This document shows positions 29,469 to 42,700 of a DNA stretch of 64,000 bases, piece after piece. The notes under the pieces were generated by a model. It did no database searches. It was not told the origin of the DNA and was given only the letters and a program-made list of their open reading frames with translations. Origin of the DNA: Chrysaora quinquecirrha (taxonomy: Eukaryota > Cnidaria > Scyphozoa > Semaeostomeae > Pelagiidae); the NCBI GenBank assembly GCA_014526335.1, contig JACTAT010000039.1, positions 3,272,202 through 3,336,201 of the forward strand, read 5' to 3'. Every line of letters starts with the position of its first letter. Positions within the stretch are counted from its first letter, which is position 1. The translations under genes and the position numbers were made by a program.

Positions 29469-30235
29469 AGCTATGCTATGTTTACAAGACCCTTAGATAG
29501 AGGTCTGGGTCAAGGGTCCTCTATTCGCAAGCCGCCATTCTCTGGAGCCCATCCATTTCGCACTTCGACATTTACGATTGATAAGTTTTCTTCTAGTTTA
29601 GGTGAAAATAAAAACGGGTTTATTAATTTCAGTTATAACTTGTCCCTGCTTCATTTAGTTGACTACGAACGTCCTTCGCACACCATACGACACGCTAAGC
29701 TCCATGTATTTATACTTAGGCCTAATGTCACGTCACAACCCAAATAACTTCTTAACCTTATTTTATGAAAGACTAAATTAATTTTTTGGGTCTTGTTGCA
29801 TTATTGGATGACCTAGCAAAGTTTTGTTACAGATTAACCTCGTGTGCTTGATAAAATCAATTTAAAAATCCAATTAAAATGTCTCACATCTCTATAGATA
29901 ATTTACCACTCCGTTAGTAAAAAACATCACTTTATTTCTTCAAAAACAAAAAGTTCATAAACTGAATACTCTTCAAGACCCATTTCCTCTTAGTTGCGAC
30001 TTTGCTTAACCTCTCTACGTTTTGGTGAATGTAAAGATGCTGGCTAACTAGAAGGCAAGTGAAATAGCAATCTGTTAGATAAGTCAGTGGCCCTGGCAGT
30101 CATACAGCTTTTATGTAGACATGAGTTTGGACCTCCAGACCGATATTCTATCTATAGTACTATAGCAAGCTGCACATTTATTTTGACTTCATTTTATTAG
30201 CCAATCGCGGAAATTTTTCTCTGAATACGATTGAC

Positions 30236-30460
30236 ATCGTTACCATCATCATCTTCATCAATGATAATCGTAATCATCATAATAATCATCATAATTACTA
30301 TCATCATTATAATCGTCATCATCAACATCATCATCATCATTGACATCATAAACTTCATCGTCCTCATCGATCGTCATCGTCATGATCATTTTCACAATCA
30401 TTATCATAATTATGATCATGATCACAATCATAATCATAATCATAATCACCAACATCATCT
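30236..30460. repeat. ATC microsatellite tract 2
   Basis: Impure (ATC)n/(ATA)n tract including ATGATCATGATCACAATCATAATC. Non-coding low complexity. Confidence 0.9.
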
Positions 30461-30959
30461 TGTCGGTTAGTTCTTGACACGAAGAGGATATATTAACAAA
30501 AATGGCAAGACCTCCCTAATCTGCCCCTGACCACCGCTTTACCAAGCTAATTCTAACTCCTGGCCATTGGGAACTGGAGAGGATAAAGACATACAGGAAT
30601 CCCAAGAGACTGACTGGTATAAGCTAAAACACACACTGTGTATTGATAACACAAGTTAATGTTATTAAAGATTTTTATCTTCATTGATGAATTAACAACG
30701 GCCATCTTTATTTCATTTTCATGTCATTTCTCTTTTTTAGGGTCAAACCATAGATTATCAGAGAAATCTTTTGTCTCCTGGCACCATTATTCCAAACCTA
30801 AATGTAAGAAATATATTTTGATTTAGCTCATTTCTTTTTATATTTGGGCTTACTTTTTGTACCCAAATGGAGATTATTACTTAATTTCTGGTCAAAAGTA
30901 TCCTTCACCTGTATTACGTTCAGTTTCAGACTTATTACTCCTCTAAAAATCTAAAAGAT

Positions 30960-31310
30960 CATCGTCATAATCGTCATTTTACTTGTTAGGATCATCATTA
31001 TCATGATTACATATCGTGATCATCGTCGTGAACATCATCATCATCATCACAGCCATCAGCATCAACTTCATAGTCCTCATCGATTGTCGTCATCATGATC
31101 ACAACCATAACCATAATCACAGCCTTCATGGTCACTCATGATCTATGATCATCATGATCATGACCATCATCATTATCATCATCATCATCGTCATCATCAC
31201 TATCATCACCATCATCATAAATTTCATCCTCCTCACCGATTGCCTTCATCATGATCAAGATCATTATCATAATCATAATCACCAACATGATCATTATCAT
31301 CATCTTGCCA
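30960..31310. repeat. ATC microsatellite tract 3
   Basis: (ATC)n with CATGATCATGACC interruptions. Parts (for example GATTGTCGTCATCATGATCA and TCATAATCATAATCACCAAC) resemble tract 2, so tracts 2 and 3 may be copies of one ancestral segment. Confidence 0.88.
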
Positions 31311-31997
31311 ACCGGCTGTGTCCACCTTACAGCAACAACAACAAAACCTTAACTCCATTCCTCGAATTTTCGCGCTGTTGTTGTTGTTTTCCAAGAGTGA
31401 CGTGTATGACGAAATGCAAAAAGTGTCAATGTAATGTGATGTAGGAATCCTTTCCTATATATTTTGTTCCCATTTTGACAATCCTAATATATTCATAGTG
31501 TTCACCACAGCACATCGTAGTTGTGTGACTGAGTTTAATCCCAAATTGAAGTGAGGAAGCAGCTTTTTCATTTTCAAAAACACATTCTTTGTATTACAAC
31601 AGTTCCTTACGTGACAGTCGGGTATCAATTCAAACAAAGATTCATCTGTTCTTGTAATTTGATCATTTTACTCGTCTATGACTAACGGCACTTTGTTGAC
31701 CATTTCAAATTAAATGTTCACTGTCTATTTTCCGAGGAGTTGCCCTTACACCCACTGAAAACAAACCTTACTATGTCACCGCTACAGTTTCGTTATTGAA
31801 TTTATTTTATGACTAATTTCTTAATCCAAAGGTTATTATTAAAATTGCAGCTCAGCCCCGGAAAGGCCTTTTAATGTCAACAAAATAATAACCCAACTCT
31901 TGCGACACCAATTTTTCTAGGCCTGACTGTTCCCCTGTTATTTTGCACAAGGGGGAAATCACTCTCTAAAAAAATTTACTTGATCGTCAATCAGTTG

Positions 31998-32668
31998 CAC
32001 GCTAGCGAATCTATAATCACTACTGTGGTGGATAATCACTACTGTGGTGGTACTATTTGCATACTGTGGTGGCAGTTTTGGCGTACTGTGGTGGATAATC
32101 ACTACTTGTGGTGGTTTACTATGCTTGCGGTGGTGGCAGTTTTGGCGTACTGTGGTGGATAATCATTACTTGTGGTGGTTTACTATGCTTGCGGTGGTGG
32201 CAGTTTTGGCGTACTGTGGTGGATAATCATTACTTGTGGTGGTTTACTATGCTTGCGGTGGTGGCAGTTTTGGCATACTGTGGTGGATAATCACTACTTG
32301 TGGTGGTTTACTATGCTTGCGGTGGTGGCAGTTTTGGCGTACTGTGGTGGATTTTGTGGTTTTTTCTTGCTTGATCTATAGAGTTTTGCTATGATTTCGT
32401 ATTCACCACATATAGCATTATAACCCACCACAAGTAGTGATTATCCACCACAGTACGCAAAAACTACCACCACAGTACGCAAATAGTACCACCACAGTAG
32501 TGATTATCCACCACAGTACGCCAAAACTGCCACCACCGCAAGCATAGTAAACCACCACAAGTAGTGATTATCCACCACAGTACGCCAAAACTGCCACCAC
32601 AGTATGCAAATAGTACCACCACAGTATTGATTATCCACCACAGTAGTGATTATAGATTCGCTAGCGTG
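31998..32668. mobile_element. 671-bp foldback element with AGTTG target duplication
   Basis: The ends are CACGCTAGCGAATCTATAAT and its inverse ATTATAGATTCGCTAGCGTG. AGTTG flanks it on both sides (31993-31997 and 32669-32673). The left half is a tandem array of four to five 64-bp units built of ACTGTGGTGGATAATCATTA, TTGTGGTGGTTTACTATGC and TTGCGGTGGTGGCAGTTTTG; the right half is a shorter inverted array of the same words. The 60-residue Trp/Gly-rich open frames in it are products of the repeat, not genes. Confidence 0.88.
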
Positions 32669-33716
32669 AGTTGTGAAAGTGTGTGTTTATTATTGTTATG
32701 CAATGAATGACTAATTTGTCTAAAAATTTGTGAAAAGCAATCCCAGCGACGAAATTTAAGGCCTTCTCCACTTTACTCTACTTTCAACGTCCATAATCAT
32801 GGACTAATTTAGTAAAGGCCCTACTGCACCTTACTATAAGTTGGTTCATCAGCTTGATTGCTTTGATTAGTTCGTGATTAATCAAATCAAAAAGCATACG
32901 AATGATTTGCCCCTAGACTCGATTCATCTTAGCACTGATGAAAGTGAATGTTATCCACTAAGCTATATATAACTCAATGCTAAATTTTTCATCTTATAAT
33001 GTTCTTGCTTACACGTTTTCTAGAGGACACAGCTTTTCCAAAACACCTAAGAAACACGTAAAGTGCTGCCATGGGTGGGAGAATAAAAGATATAAAGGTC
33101 CCATAAAGATGACGGTAAAGGGTTCAAAATATCTTGAAACATAGATAACATAATTTGCAAACGACTAAATTTTGCTTGGGTGAAGCCCAAAAGATGACGA
33201 GGCCTTTTATGAAACGGATATTATAGAACTGAGGGTTTTGCAGTGGTAGTTTTTTTTAATCAGAAGTGAAGCTTACTTTGTTACAATTAGTGGGTTGAGT
33301 AGCTCTGAGGCTTATTTTCCACGAGAAATTAAAGAACTACAAGCTCGACTCTAAGTGCAGGTTTCTTATGAAAAAAATGTCTTCAATTTCCGAAAATTAA
33401 TAGTTAGATGGACAGGGAAGTTGAGATTGAGTTCAGGACATTGTAAAATCAGTTTTTGTTCCTTTCATTTGCGACGAACTTACAATTGCACCTTGTTAAC
33501 CAACTCAGCCCTCGGCCTCCCTCCGTCTTTACCACGATTAATACCAACATACACGACCCCCTGATTAATGGAATTAAGCTTACTTATCTCTATTTCAGAT
33601 GACAGAGAAGCCGGGTCGCCACAATGTTCATAAGCTTGCGAAGCATTATGTTGTGAAGATTAGATTTGGACGAGACAAACTTTGATTGTCAGAATTCTCG
33701 ATTGGTTTGTTCAGCT

Positions 33717-33786
33717 ATGGATGTTACGAAGTTTGCATATTTCTACGTATTCATCTCTCTTTTTGCCCTCAAATATAATCAAGTTG
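33717..33786 (+). other. Adhesion GPCR exon 1: signal peptide
   Basis: ATG opens MDVTKFAYFYVFISLFALKY then NQV: short basic start, hydrophobic core, polar end, followed by a GTGAGT donor in phase 1. Its phase suits the next small exon (38055-38093, SAENNADIPFSS). It could belong to another transcript, but no other gene nearby needs it. Confidence 0.65.
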
Positions 33787-36700
33787 GTGAGTTTTTAAGA
33801 TTAAACGCTTTTTATTTCATTTTATTTGTGGTTTATCGTAGCTCTTTTTTAATTTCGTGCCACTGGGGTATATTTTGAAGCGACAGATTTCAACTATCTT
33901 GAAAATATTGATACGGTACTACTCTAGACTATCGTGCGAAAAAGTTGGAGAAAATTTTCTGAGAAAAACTTCACCAATATTTATCGAATTCAATGATAGT
34001 TTATTCTTCAATTTCTAATTTTCAAATTCACTGTAAATTAGTAAATCAAGGACAACAAATTTTGCGTTATAAACCATTTATCATCATACGTATTTCAAAA
34101 ACACCCTGGTATTAAGAACACCCTGAAACTACTCAAACACAAATTAAAAAGTTCTCGTTTGATATCATAAAAAGATATTAAATCTGATCTCTCTGTAATT
34201 ATCATTTTTGCTGTTTTTCACAAACTAACCCTCTGAACTTTCGATATTGAAAATGCCCCGTAGTTCGGTGCTAGCTTGACAGAATTCTTCCCATGTTTCA
34301 TGTATAGAATTTGTTATATTTGACACATTTTTAACTGAGGTTTTTTTGTTTCCCCACAGTTTAGGCTACGATTTAAATCGAGCACAAAGTTTGTCAAATC
34401 AAGTTTTCTTGTATCGAGGATAAATACACTCTTTTCTGAAAGCAGTTTATAAGAACACGGTACAAAACCAATTTTTCGCCAAAAATTAAGAAAGACCTAA
34501 CCTTAGAACAAACTGAGGCTGGGCTTAGCATTAGACTGAAGAAAATTAGACCAAATTACCATCAAAACCGAATGAGAAAGCTCACAAAAAAGAAGCAAAC
34601 ATACAAGTTCTGCTTCAATGTGCCTCTCCATTACGTTTTATAAAATATTTAAGCCTCCAAGAAACTTGAAAATTAAGAACAGATTAAGAGCATTTCATAG
34701 GCTGCAAACAGGCGAAAACCCTCCGTTGACTTTTTACTGGCTCGGGTCTTTCAAAATGAATGCATTCAACTGGCCTGAAAACTTGTAATTATTAACTAAA
34801 AGTCAGTGGTTTTTTGAAGATTTATTTCTGGAACCATACAAAAGCGAAGCTGCGTGGGAACCGATTTATTTGCACAGTGTAAACTTCGGCTCCAAATAAT
34901 CCTGATATCTTTGTTGTACATTAATTGATTTGCTATATGCAACCCGACTTTGTGTATGAATTTCGCTCCGCTTTCATAAGAATACAGTAACCTTCATAAT
35001 AGGAAGCAAGAGGTTGAGACCTGGGTTAAATATACTTTAAATATCAGAAGCCGTTTGAGTAACAGGGATTCTGCAGAAAGAAACACTCTTGAAACACACT
35101 CTCCACATGTTTTTTAGCATATTCTTTGAAGGAAAGGTGGGACTAACAAGGACACAGCTCCCCATATTTCCCACCTGCGAGAAAATCTTTCAAAAACAGC
35201 CATATTCGGGGAAAAAGTGGCAAAATTTTCATAAACACTTAAACAATGGATGAAGAACCGGACGACCTTCCTTACATTTTATCTTCCACGACTCCCATTT
35301 TGCGAAAAGGGTAGTTGTTGATACAGTATGATGGTAGAAAATCAGTTGAAAAATAAGCAACACGTGGGATGAAATGTTCTTGTAGAAAGAGTTTCTTAAC
35401 ACTGAAACATTCCAAGAAATTCCACAGAGGGAGTTGACAGTTTTTCGGAATCGTTCGTTTCTTGTTCCCCATAGAAGCCAGTGACGGTTTTCACCGAATT
35501 CAAGAGGAGCACCTTGTACCGCATCTGGGGAACTTTTTCCGAGCCGAGTTTTCTTGGTTCTAGGGGTAGTTGTCCCATGCCCCCCTAAAAACCTCCACTG
35601 TCCATAGCCCCATGTTAGCCCACTTTTCCTTCTTTTGTTAGAAATTGCCAATTTTCGGTCGCTTTTTTACCATATCTGCCGAGATTTTCAGTTTCTTGGG
35701 GTATATTTACCCCAATGCCCCGCAAAACTGCCGCTGTCCAAACTCAATGTTTACCCTTGATTTGCACGGTTCAGATGACTCATGTTTAACCTATAAGGAT
35801 GTCAAAAGATATAATTTAGAAAATGATTTATAGGTTCTTAGCTTGAAAAGAATAATTTACATCTCGAGAGAAGAAAGAATCTTTTCATAATCCGATATAT
35901 TTTAGGCCATAAGACTTCCTCTGCTCAAGAAATTTTCGCTAATTAGTATTGGAAGCAAATCCGATATAAGGCACGCAAAATTAAGATCCAATTTTATTCC
36001 ATAAATTAAGTTCATGAGGTTTACATTTGGCCTCCGAGAATGTCTCAGCCGTCTGGAAAATGTCTGAAAATGTTTGAAATTTCAATTTTGAAGATGCGAA
36101 ATTCCGCAAAGAAGTCCGCGCTACCTGGGTTTTTTGCTGTTTCGCTTTTCGTTTGACATTGCTGGTTTTCGCGAATGCTTTCTCTACCAGTGTTTTGTCT
36201 CTTTGGGTAGATTTCTGCATGCTGTTTGTCTGGTAGCTTTCAACTTGTTTCACGGCACTGTTTTTGAATACTGCAAGAATCAAAACCAGTAGATTTTGAC
36301 CGAGACATGCCGTTCTTATATTTTCAGCTATATTTATGTTCTTATAGTCTGGGCGCAGACGCAAAATCTTTCAAGGTTGTAGACTTTTGAAAGTGTCCGA
36401 GTCTGCGCGTAGGCTATGTTCTTAATCTCTTCTTAATATCTCAGTTTCTAAGAGGGAACAAATTGTCGGTAAGCTTATAGTATGAGATTTGTGTAGACGC
36501 GTAACTCGCTACCATTCAGGGAGATTAATGCTTCCATCGTTATTTTCGGCTGCGGCAAACCCCAAGGGTTGAACTTGATGTCATTATTTTCAAAAGGTTG
36601 CGTTGGTTCAACTTTTCCTTCTACGAACTGTCACAGTCTGCAGACCAGGGTCTTGTTAGACTCATTACATTAGTCCCACTCTTCGTAAACGGTAACGACA

Positions 36701-39700
36701 GTCTTTAGCAACAGCAGCAACTGTTTACCTAAATTATTGAATTGGATGACCTAATGCTCAGATTTCAAATCTTCTTCGACTGATCTACAGTTCTTTGCTC
36801 AAACCGAGCAAAGAACTGTAGATCAGTCGAAGAAGATTTGAAATCACCTAGAGAGAACTCATTAAATGGTCTCAATAAATCAAACCTTACGTGATTTATG
36901 ATTTTTGATTTATGATTTGAGATTATATTCTATGGAGTTTAGAAGTTTTATCGTGGGAGCTACAGTTAATAAAGTTATCCACTCTAAGAGCCATTGTGCA
37001 CGTGGGGGGTTCTTCCATAGTAAAGGTACCTGGGGATGCGCCGCGCTAGAGGGTATACTTTTTCGGACTTCTAGTCTAGCCAAGTTTATACCTTTTGGCA
37101 ATTTCGGTCTAGCAAAGGGTATCATATTTAGCAATGGAGCGGCCATGTTTTCGTCTTGAGTAGCCTTGGAGAGTAGAAGTTTCATTGTAAACATTTCTAA
37201 AAGAAACTGGTAAAAGGAATACAGTAAGTCGCTCTTTGAATTTTCAGACTTAAGACCAACAATTTCGAGCGTATTTGTCTAGCCAAGGGTATCATATTGG
37301 TAAAAATTAGTCTAGCTAACGGTACTATTTTGAATATACCAGCGGCAGTCCCCAACCCAAAATTTAGCCAAGACCCCCCGTGCCTTTATGACAGTTCTTC
37401 TGATATGAACATATGAACAAAGACCTTGTGTTTAGTTTTCAACATGCAACGTTGGTTTTCACCGTCCTATGTCTCGGTTAATTTTTAACCAAGATGTTGT
37501 GGTTTTCGGTGAAACGGTTTTGAGTTAACCCACAACTGTGGGTGTTTACAACTGTGGGTGTTTCGATTCTAGATTTTGTACAATCACAGCTTCGTCCCCG
37601 GGCCCAAATGCGTCGAGCGTCGCTCCTGGTTTGTGAACATCTGTCATCTAATGCTAGAGGTTGCTCTTAGGCTCGTCTTGAATAGTCTCCATTTGAGGCT
37701 TCGTTTTCTCTTTTGATTGATTCTGACATAACCGATTCTCCGATTACTTTTCAAGTCCTTCCAAAGAATGAAGGCTATCCTTTTGATCCTATTCAGATGT
37801 CATTCGTATTAATCGAAACTAAAGCTTTCAGAAGCGCTTTAGATATTACAGTTTTTAATATCCTAGTTGCAGACGTATGATTTAAATCACAACTTGTTTT
37901 TTGTTGATGAATTTTCAATCAATTTGATGTCATCTTGTGTCATGTCGTAATAAAGTAGCAGTTTAATTGGACGTTTTTATTGGATGTTTGAGCCTTTGCT
38001 CGATTCTCGATCTGTAGGAAATGAAATCTTTCAATTATCATTGTTACCTTTTAGATTCTGCTGAAAATAATGCTGATATTCCCTTCAGTTCTGGTATGTA
38101 AACTTTTCATGCTTTAAATTCATTTTGCAAGTATTCTCGGTCCGCAGGCCAACTGACCTGTCCAACGTCAACCAAACCAAATCCGCCTTGAATCTGACTG
38201 ACGTAAACTGGACCAAGTCCCCGATTTGACTGACGTAAACTACTTCAAATCTCTCTTGAATCTGAATGACGGAAACTAGCCCAAACTCCCCCTGAATATG
38301 ACTTACGTCAACTTACCCAACCCTCCTTGAATCTGTCTGACGCCAACTGTCTCAAATCCCCTTGAATCTGACTGACGCAAGGACAACGCAAAAAATCCCC
38401 CCTTGAATCTGACTGACGTAAACTGAACCAACTCGCCCTTGAATCTGACTGAAGTCAACTTACCCTACTTCCCCTTGATTCTGACTGACGTCAAATGCCT
38501 CAAATGAATCTGACTGACGTAAACACTCCTAAATCCCCCTTGAATCTGACTAGCGTAGACTGGTCTATATCCCCCTTTAATGTGTCCGACCTCTTGTTCG
38601 AACCCCTTTAACTGACTCAAACCCCTTTATGTCACCTTGTCTAAGATGTGCATCAGCTGTTTTACTCGAACAACAAACATTTTGCGGGATTGTAATTTTC
38701 AGAATAACAAAAAGACCGACGCATGATAAAAATCCAATCGAAAAATGGAATCTCTTTTTAAATGCTCATTTACAAACCACCTCTTTCTAGAACGGACAAT
38801 GATTTAGCTCGTGATCCCTTTTGCTTTGAACGCATTTCGACTTAATAACTTGTCTTTTATACTCTGAAAAATCACTTGAAATGGTTTCCTAGTTTTGTCA
38901 AGAATTCCATTGAAACGCCTGTTTATAGCATCTCTTTTGATATACCATTTAAGAGGGTTTTGGACGTTCGATCGTTGCACCAATTAAGGAGTGCTTTATA
39001 ATTTAACTCGCGTTTACTCTTAGAGGAAATCATAATGATTTCAAATTCATTAAGAATCGTCTTTGAGATTAAAGTAATTAAAGAAACATTTAAGCTGACA
39101 GAAGATGAAAAGATTAATAAATAAAACAAAATTTCTTGTCACGCAAACAACTGATAACTGAACAGTAAAAGTACAAGCTCATCTTAGAACATTTCGCCTC
39201 AACCCTTTACCTGCAGGAATGACTCCTACATTTAAGGTGCAATAATTAATTTTTTTCTTCATTTCAATGTTTTTGGTTTCGATGCCAGGTTACTCGAAGG
39301 AAAGGGGACACAGATAAAGGAACCGAGTAGGCCCAGGGGGCAATGCCCCCCACTCTTCCAAAAATCAATCAAAATTGCCCCTTTTATTAGGACCCATTTC
39401 TTACAACTGAAAAACCCCTCTTTTGGAGCCTGAAGAACCTTTTCAGTTGCTATGAGGTGCCTGTGCCGCTGCTGAAGAGGACTCCTTATGTTGGTGCAAT
39501 GCCCCCTAGTTGGTTTGACAAAAGAGGCCCTGAAAAACTATATGCCTTTAGTTAAACGTCGCTAATGTTAGAGTGTTCCATTTTTTCGTTAACCTATAGC
39601 TTTTGAAGAGCTTGCTACATCCCTGATGGGAGGTGAAGGATGAAATTTGTGAAAACGAAAAGTAGAATCAAAGTTATAACACTCAGCTTCCACTGGTTAA

Positions 39701-42700
39701 CTCGGGTCCTCGCTCCCTTTGAACCTGACACCACTGCCTATATAACCTATAATTGAAAGCATAAACTGTTCTAATTTAATGCTTTTCATTTTAGTTTTGC
39801 AAACTGCAAAACACTATTGGAGATTCAATAAGGCAAAATCACTTTATGGTATTGCTGATGAGGTGACTGGCAAACGTGGCACCATCCGGCAAGGAGGCGC
39901 AAAGTTGATAAGCATTGGAAAGTTATCAGGCAACAGCTTTCTGTTCCTGGAGGGGAATGGCTCTAGTATTGAACTGGGTCGATTTGATGGTTGCCTTGGA
40001 GACATAATCAACTGCAAACGAGGCATGACAGTCTCCCTTTGGCTTCGGTTTCGCGATATCAAAAGCAATACACAGTATATACTTGGAAACAGCCTTGCAT
40101 ATTCAGATGAAAGAGGTTTCAGATTGCTACGGACAAAGAACAAAGAAATGATTATGTCATACGTAAACAATAGACAAAGATTTTACGCGAAATATCCAGT
40201 AAAAACAAACACGTGGTCACACCATCTAATCACGTGGGATGGAAAAAGAATCATCGTCTATCAAAATGGAAAGAAATTTCTGGAAAGAGTTCAAACACGT
40301 ACAAAACGAGATTCAATGCCTTTTCAGAACGAGGATGCAAGACATGAAGCGAGGCAGACAAGAGATGTAGCAAACACGATGCTCAGCCTTGGGAGGCATG
40401 GGTTCAAAATCGATGCTGATTATGATGATGTCATGTTTTGGGAGGGAATTTTGAATGAAACCGAGGCTTCAGCCGTTTACCGTGGAAATATAGGTCAGTA
40501 TGATATTATCTATGTTTGTGTACGAGGCTGTTATTATAACCCTATTACCTCAATTAAAAGCCTTGTTTCATTCAAACGTCTGGACGTCTTTCTGCGTATA
40601 AGATTGAGAAGAAGAGGGAGGTATCAAGGAGGCCTAATTTCAGTGCTTGAAAGGCCTAGAATTTGCCAGAATATTAATATTCATAACATCATAGTGAAGG
40701 TGAAGGTGATATGGTGTTTTAGCGCCTGTCACTAGGATCTCAGTAGTAGGTTAACTATTCGAGACCTCAACCCTGGCTGTGACGCTACCGTGGCTGGGCT
40801 CGAACCCTGACCACACTGAGTTCCTGACACCACGAGTCAGCTGGATTACATCATCAGTATTTGTGAAATTTCAGGGCCTGGGAGAGCTTGATCAACGAAA
40901 AACGTACACCAATAATGAAAAATGGATGGATTAACAACATAAAGTGTTCATATAATAGTTATCTTAAATGTTATAATCCATTTGCTCATCGTATATCTAA
41001 CACTGTCTGAGAGAGCAGAACATTTTATCCTTATTCTACTCGCTAATTCTTCTTTATATCACTTAAACTACAATTTTTAGGATTCTCTCATATATCCAGT
41101 TGCATTTCATAAATTAACAGTTGTCAAATGGTGGTTGACTATGCTATTTATCTGTCTTAACCAACTTTCCACATTAACCACATTTTGTGTCTAGCATCGA
41201 CCAAACGCCTTCTTTCTGCTTCTTGTTGATCAGTTCAATGTTCCATTTCTATGTTTCATCTTTAGCTGCTGACAGTTAAATTGCTTATCAACTTAAAGTG
41301 TTGTTTCTTTTGAGTATTTTGTGATTTTGGGTGGAGATTGTTATTTCCTTTCATCTTTCTTATCCTGGTTTCTCGAGTTCATACTTCATCTTGAATTACC
41401 TCAAAATGCCAAACGCTACCTCATTTCAAGACAGGCACTTATAGAATTTCAGTCCAGACCCACAAATTCCAGCTCGAAGCTTTCGATTACGTGTCCTCTG
41501 ACAGCCAACTACAGCACGAGGCAAAGCTTCTATCAGTCAAATATTCTGGATTGCAGTCCTGAAGAAAGCCAGTTAGTTTGTAATCTTAAGCAGCTATGGT
41601 TAGCTCTGGGAGCCCGCCACATTCCCTAGGTAGGGAATTCCTAAGCGATAACATTCAGCCTTTTTATTAACAACTACGTTCTTACTTAGAGCTGCTCAGC
41701 TTGTGCAGAATTTGAGAACTAAGGGTTTGTCTTCAGTTTCTTTGGCCTATGAGGCAAATAAGCACCTACGAGGAAGTTTAAGCTAGTCATTGTTTCATAT
41801 TCTGCCGGTATTCTTAGGGCCTATGCTGCTAAGGCCAGCCTGAGTTTGCTCTTTTTTGTATTTAAAATCTGGGCTAGTGTTCTTGTAAAACCTTGCAAAA
41901 TCGTCTTGTAAATGAGCGTAATTTTTGTGACAAGACACACCTGATTTTTCAGATTTTACCATCAATAACATCTTATTTATCTCCTTACCATTTTGCAATA
42001 TTTATCTTATTCATTTTAACGTTTATCCATTCTTTTTCCACCAGTTGATCCAGTAATCACAAAATGTGAGACAAATGCATCTTCAGCATGTTTAACGTGG
42101 ACAATTCCTGATGATCCATATGGACAGATTCAGTTCACAAAGCTGTCTTACCAGTCTCTGTACGATCAACAGACTTTAATCGTTCTTCGTAATGTAAGCT
42201 CAACACTTTGCATAGGCATGTTAGGTAAGTCAAAATGCAATATTAGGCAGCTTATTCTTGGTTATGTAGCTAACAAGCCCTGCTGGTTGCTAGACTCATT
42301 ACATAAGTCTCACTCTTCACAAACAGCAACGGCAGCCTTTAGCAACAGCAACATTTACTGAATTGGATGGCCTAATGCTCAGAGTCCAAGTCATCACTTG
42401 TGAAACCGAGCAGCTTACCGAGCTTGCAATAATGCTTTACCCTTTACTGGATACTATGTTATTACCGTAAGTTTGCAGCTAACAGCAAAACAATTCCCAT
42501 TCTAATTCCGTCATGTTAGAGCTTCTGCCCTCTGAAATAACCTCCCTAGCCATGTCTTCCTCTGCTTTTGGCTGAACGGCTACGGCTATGTTCTTGCAGA
42601 GAAGCAATAGAGTTTTTCAAAAAGGTCTGGGTCGGCGTGACATTTTTCTGAAAGATGGTCGACATTTTGAGTGAGGGAATCCTCTCCACATGCAACGACT

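Larger units (their letters stand above)
26961..33716. other. Gene-poor spacer before the adhesion GPCR
   Basis: Apart from the three ATC tracts, the 29423 hairpin and the 31998-32668 foldback element, I see no supported gene. Short splice-bounded candidates such as 30742-30801 (AG before GGTCAAACC, GTAAG after) cannot be tied to a gene. The part nearest 33717 must contain the promoter and 5' UTR of the adhesion GPCR. Confidence 0.5.
33787..38054. other. Adhesion GPCR intron 1
   Basis: A 4.3 kb intron. It contains a dispersed repeat at about 36640-36780 (related to 42285-42440), a 40-bp perfect hairpin at 36761-36845, and unmatched AT-rich sequence. A 140-codon - strand frame at 35229-35651 resembles nothing I know and lacks support. 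Confidence 0.6.

Noticed and set aside
30231..30470. Ile/His-rich and Asp/Met-rich frames over ATC tracts
   Set aside because: Microsatellite translations with no coding signature; the same applies to 27548-27799 and 31145-31444.
30742..30801. Small exon of the adhesion GPCR upstream of its signal peptide
   Set aside because: It has AG and GTAAG borders but no start codon, no partner exon, and lies before the likely signal-peptide exon.
31980..32381. Four overlapping Trp/Gly-rich 60-69 codon frames
   Set aside because: They follow the 64-bp repeat of the foldback element and repeat each other exactly.
35229..35651. 140-codon - strand frame in adhesion GPCR intron 1
   Set aside because: No domain, no splice sites, and low-complexity AT-rich codon use; likely chance.
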